Shown here piece by piece: positions 11,275-12,913 of a DNA stretch of 12,913 bases. This DNA comes from an uncultured Porphyromonadaceae bacterium (GTDB lineage Bacteria > Bacteroidota > Bacteroidia > Bacteroidales > Muribaculaceae). Location: positions 1-12,913 of the forward strand of contig CAMVDK010000066.1 in assembly GCA_947166165.1 (NCBI GenBank), written 5' to 3'. The translations under genes and the position numbers were made by a program. The notes under the pieces were generated by a model, which was not told where the DNA came from, ran no database searches, and saw only the letters and a list, made by a program, of their open reading frames with translations. Numbering within the stretch: position 1 is the stretch's first letter; the number at the start of each line of letters is the position of its first letter.

Positions 11275-12913
11275 TCAATATTTGAACGAACTGCCTCCGA
11301 GGAACTCTCTGAGGAGCGACGTGGGCGGTATCTCGTTGTTGGGGATAGGGCGAATGTAGCGCAGGAACTTGCGCAGTCGGTAAGCCTCGGCATATTCCTG
11401 CACCTCCTCCGGCACTTCTTCGAGCAGGGGCAGGGCCTGTTCGCGCAGCACGGCGAGCTCGAAGAGCATGGCCGTGTTGAACATCGCGTTTGCATTCTCC
11501 TGGAAGGGGAATATCCAGCGGTTCTCTCCGGCACGCACGCTGGCCCAGCGGCGGATGGTCTCCTGTGCGCTGACGCCACGATACTTATGGTCGCGCACGA
11601 TGCGTCGGAGCAGCCGGTTGTCGGTTGTCGGGATGTAGTTGTGGTTGTCAAGAAGGATGGTTGTCAGCGCCGAGGCATAGATGCGATAGATCTGCTGCTG
11701 CGGGATATGCGCCGTCAGCTCAGGGTTGAGGGCGTGGATGCCCTCCACGACGAGCACCTCTCCAGGCTGTAGCCGCAGCTTCCGTCCACTCCGTTCGCTC
11801 TCGCCTTTATAGAAGTTGTATTTCGGCAGTTCCACCTCTTCGCCTCTGAGCAGGGCGTTCATCTGCTGGTTGAGCAGGTCGAGGTTGAGCGAGTGGAGAT
11901 GTTCGAAGTCGTAGTCGCCCTTTGCGTCGCGCGGTGTCTGCTCGCGATTGACGAAGTAGTCGTCGAGCGAGATGCCCACGGGCTTGATGCCGTTGGTGAG
12001 CAGCTGCACGTTGAGCCGTTTGCAGGTGGTTGTCTTTCCGCTCGACGACGGTCCTGCAATCAGCACGATACGTGTCTCCTTGCGCGAGGCGATGTCTTCG
12101 GCAATCTGTGCTATCTTCTTCTCCTGCAGGGCCTCGCTCACCTGTATGAGGAGCGAGCTGTCGCCACGGTCGACGGCCTCGTTCAGGTCGCCGATGGTTC
12201 TGATGCCCAGGATGTCCTGCCAGCGGTGGTGCTCCTTGAAGATGCTGAACATCTTGTCCTGGTGGGTCATCTCTCCCAGCTCCGACGGATGTTCCATCGA
12301 GGGGATGCGGAGCAGCAGTCCGTCGTGGTATTTCTCCAGTCCGAAGAGGTACACCTGCCGCGTGTTGGTGAGCAGCGAACCGTAGTAGTAGTCCTTATAG
12401 CCGTCGATGTCGTAGTAGATGGTGTTGAGTCTTCCGGCACTGCTGAAGAGCTTCACCTTGGAGAGTTCTCCCGTCTGTCGGAACATGTTGACCACCTCGT
12501 CGGTGGATGCTTCGTAACGATGGATGGGCAGTGCCTTGTTGACGATGCGCTGCATACGCTTGCGGATGAGCCCCACGTCGTCGAGCGTGACGAGACGCCC
12601 CATCTGCACGTCAACATAATAGCCGTTTGACACGGGTATGTCGATGCTGACCTGCACGCGCTTGCATGCTGCCGGAACGGGAGCCTCGCCCTGTGGCGGC
12701 AGGTTGGTCGGTTCGTCGTAGAGCTCGTGGAGTGCCTTGCAGAGGATGAAGAAGAGCGTGCGCGTATAGGCACGGTTGCCCGATGGCGAGGAGATGTCGA
12801 GAAACTCCACCTGCTTCGGACGGTAGATACGGTAGTGCATCCCCTCTACCTTATTATTAACGCGTGCGCTGAAAGGGCCATACTTCATCTTCAGTCCTGT
12901 CAGGGGGAAAGCC
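11275..12913 (-). CDS. Nucleoside (uridine-type) kinase with tRNA-synthetase-like N-terminal domains, start beyond window
   Basis: P-loop kinase of the phosphoribulokinase/uridine kinase family, expected to phosphorylate a nucleoside; substrate not determined. Numbering from the ATG at 12888, residues about 1-55 resemble the end of a TGS-like segment (SARVNNKVEGMHYR), about 80-170 the second additional domain of threonyl/alanyl-tRNA synthetases (YYVDVQMGRL, HRYEASTDEVV), and 270-480 the kinase: IAGPSSSGKTTTCKRL (277-292) with Walker A, SLDDYFV (307-313), DYDFEHLHSLN (325-335) and VVEGIHALNP (380-389). The chain ends in GGSSFKY. I extend it to the window edge because the frame stays open through eight codons before that ATG and the N-terminal domain looks cut short; the real start is probably outside. 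It lies 164 nt before pyrB on the same strand, which fits a pyrimidine theme. Confidence 0.9.
   Translation of the reverse strand, partial: AFPLTGLKMKYGPFSARVNNKVEGMHYRIYRPKQVEFLDISSPSGNRAYTRTLFFILCKALHELYDEPTNLPPQGEAPVPAACKRVQVSIDIPVSNGYYVDVQMGRLVTLDDVGLIRKRMQRIVNKALPIHRYEASTDEVVNMFRQTGELSKVKLFSSAGRLNTIYYDIDGYKDYYYGSLLTNTRQVYLFGLEKYHDGLLLRIPSMEHPSELGEMTHQDKMFSIFKEHHRWQDILGIRTIGDLNEAVDRGDSSLLIQVSEALQEKKIAQIAEDIASRKETRIVLIAGPSSSGKTTTCKRLNVQLLTNGIKPVGISLDDYFVNREQTPRDAKGDYDFEHLHSLNLDLLNQQMNALLRGEEVELPKYNFYKGESERSGRKLRLQPGEVLVVEGIHALNPELTAHIPQQQIYRIYASALTTILLDNHNYIPTTDNRLLRRIVRDHKYRGVSAQETIRRWASVRAGENRWIFPFQENANAMFNTAMLFELAVLREQALPLLEEVPEEVQEYAEAYRLRKFLRYIRPIPNNEIPPTSLLREFLGGSSFKY

Overview
The window looks like a chromosomal stretch of a GC-rich member of the Bacteroidales. 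Prevotellaceae or a Muribaculaceae-like lineage is my guess; I cannot place it further. Four things point there: promoter motifs of the Bacteroidetes type (TTTG, then about 20 bp, then TAnnTTTG), start codons without Shine-Dalgarno sequences, a dockerin-like DVNGDG repeat fused to an FGE-sulfatase (SUMF1-like) domain, and the protein families themselves (GH171 NamZ lipoprotein, a nucleoside kinase with a tRNA-synthetase-like N-terminus, a PyrB + PyrI pair). Ten protein genes are supported. Nine lie on the minus strand and one on the plus strand. No tRNA, rRNA, transposase or CRISPR array was seen.

Right-hand block (minus strand, transcribed from 12913 towards 7492). A nucleoside (uridine-type) kinase that runs off the window is followed by pyrB, pyrI, an ornithine carbamoyltransferase gene and a carbamate kinase gene. 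The last four all make, use or depend on carbamoyl phosphate: PyrB consumes it for pyrimidines, PyrI is its regulatory partner, and OTC plus carbamate kinase can turn citrulline into ornithine and ATP. No arginine deiminase gene is present here. The spacers on both sides of pyrI are filled with the same 9-bp tandem repeat (consensus AACGATTRT).

Middle. A single plus-strand gene (6432-7328) encodes a secreted protein with one dockerin-like calcium loop and an FGE-sulfatase domain that lacks the paired catalytic cysteines of true FGE. It has the clearest promoter of the window, with a G8 run just upstream. It converges on the carbamate kinase gene across a spacer holding a terminator hairpin and a palindromic element.

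Left-hand block (minus strand, from 6082 to 1). It holds namZ (exo-N-acetylmuramidase lipoprotein), then a probable three-gene operon of an unrecognised lipoprotein, a sodium:solute symporter and a WYL-domain regulator. The symporter and regulator genes overlap by ATGA, and the lipoprotein-symporter gap is 6 nt. A partial SF1 DNA/RNA helicase gene follows. The working hypothesis is uptake and sensing of a muramic-acid or peptidoglycan-derived sugar, but only NamZ has a known substrate.

The most interesting non-coding structure is a pair of near-identical 39-nt palindromic elements (12-bp perfect arms, 15-nt loop) placed 14-17 nt after the stop codons of namZ and the carbamate kinase gene, plus short tandem-repeat arrays (7-bp and 9-bp units) that fill three intergenic spacers.
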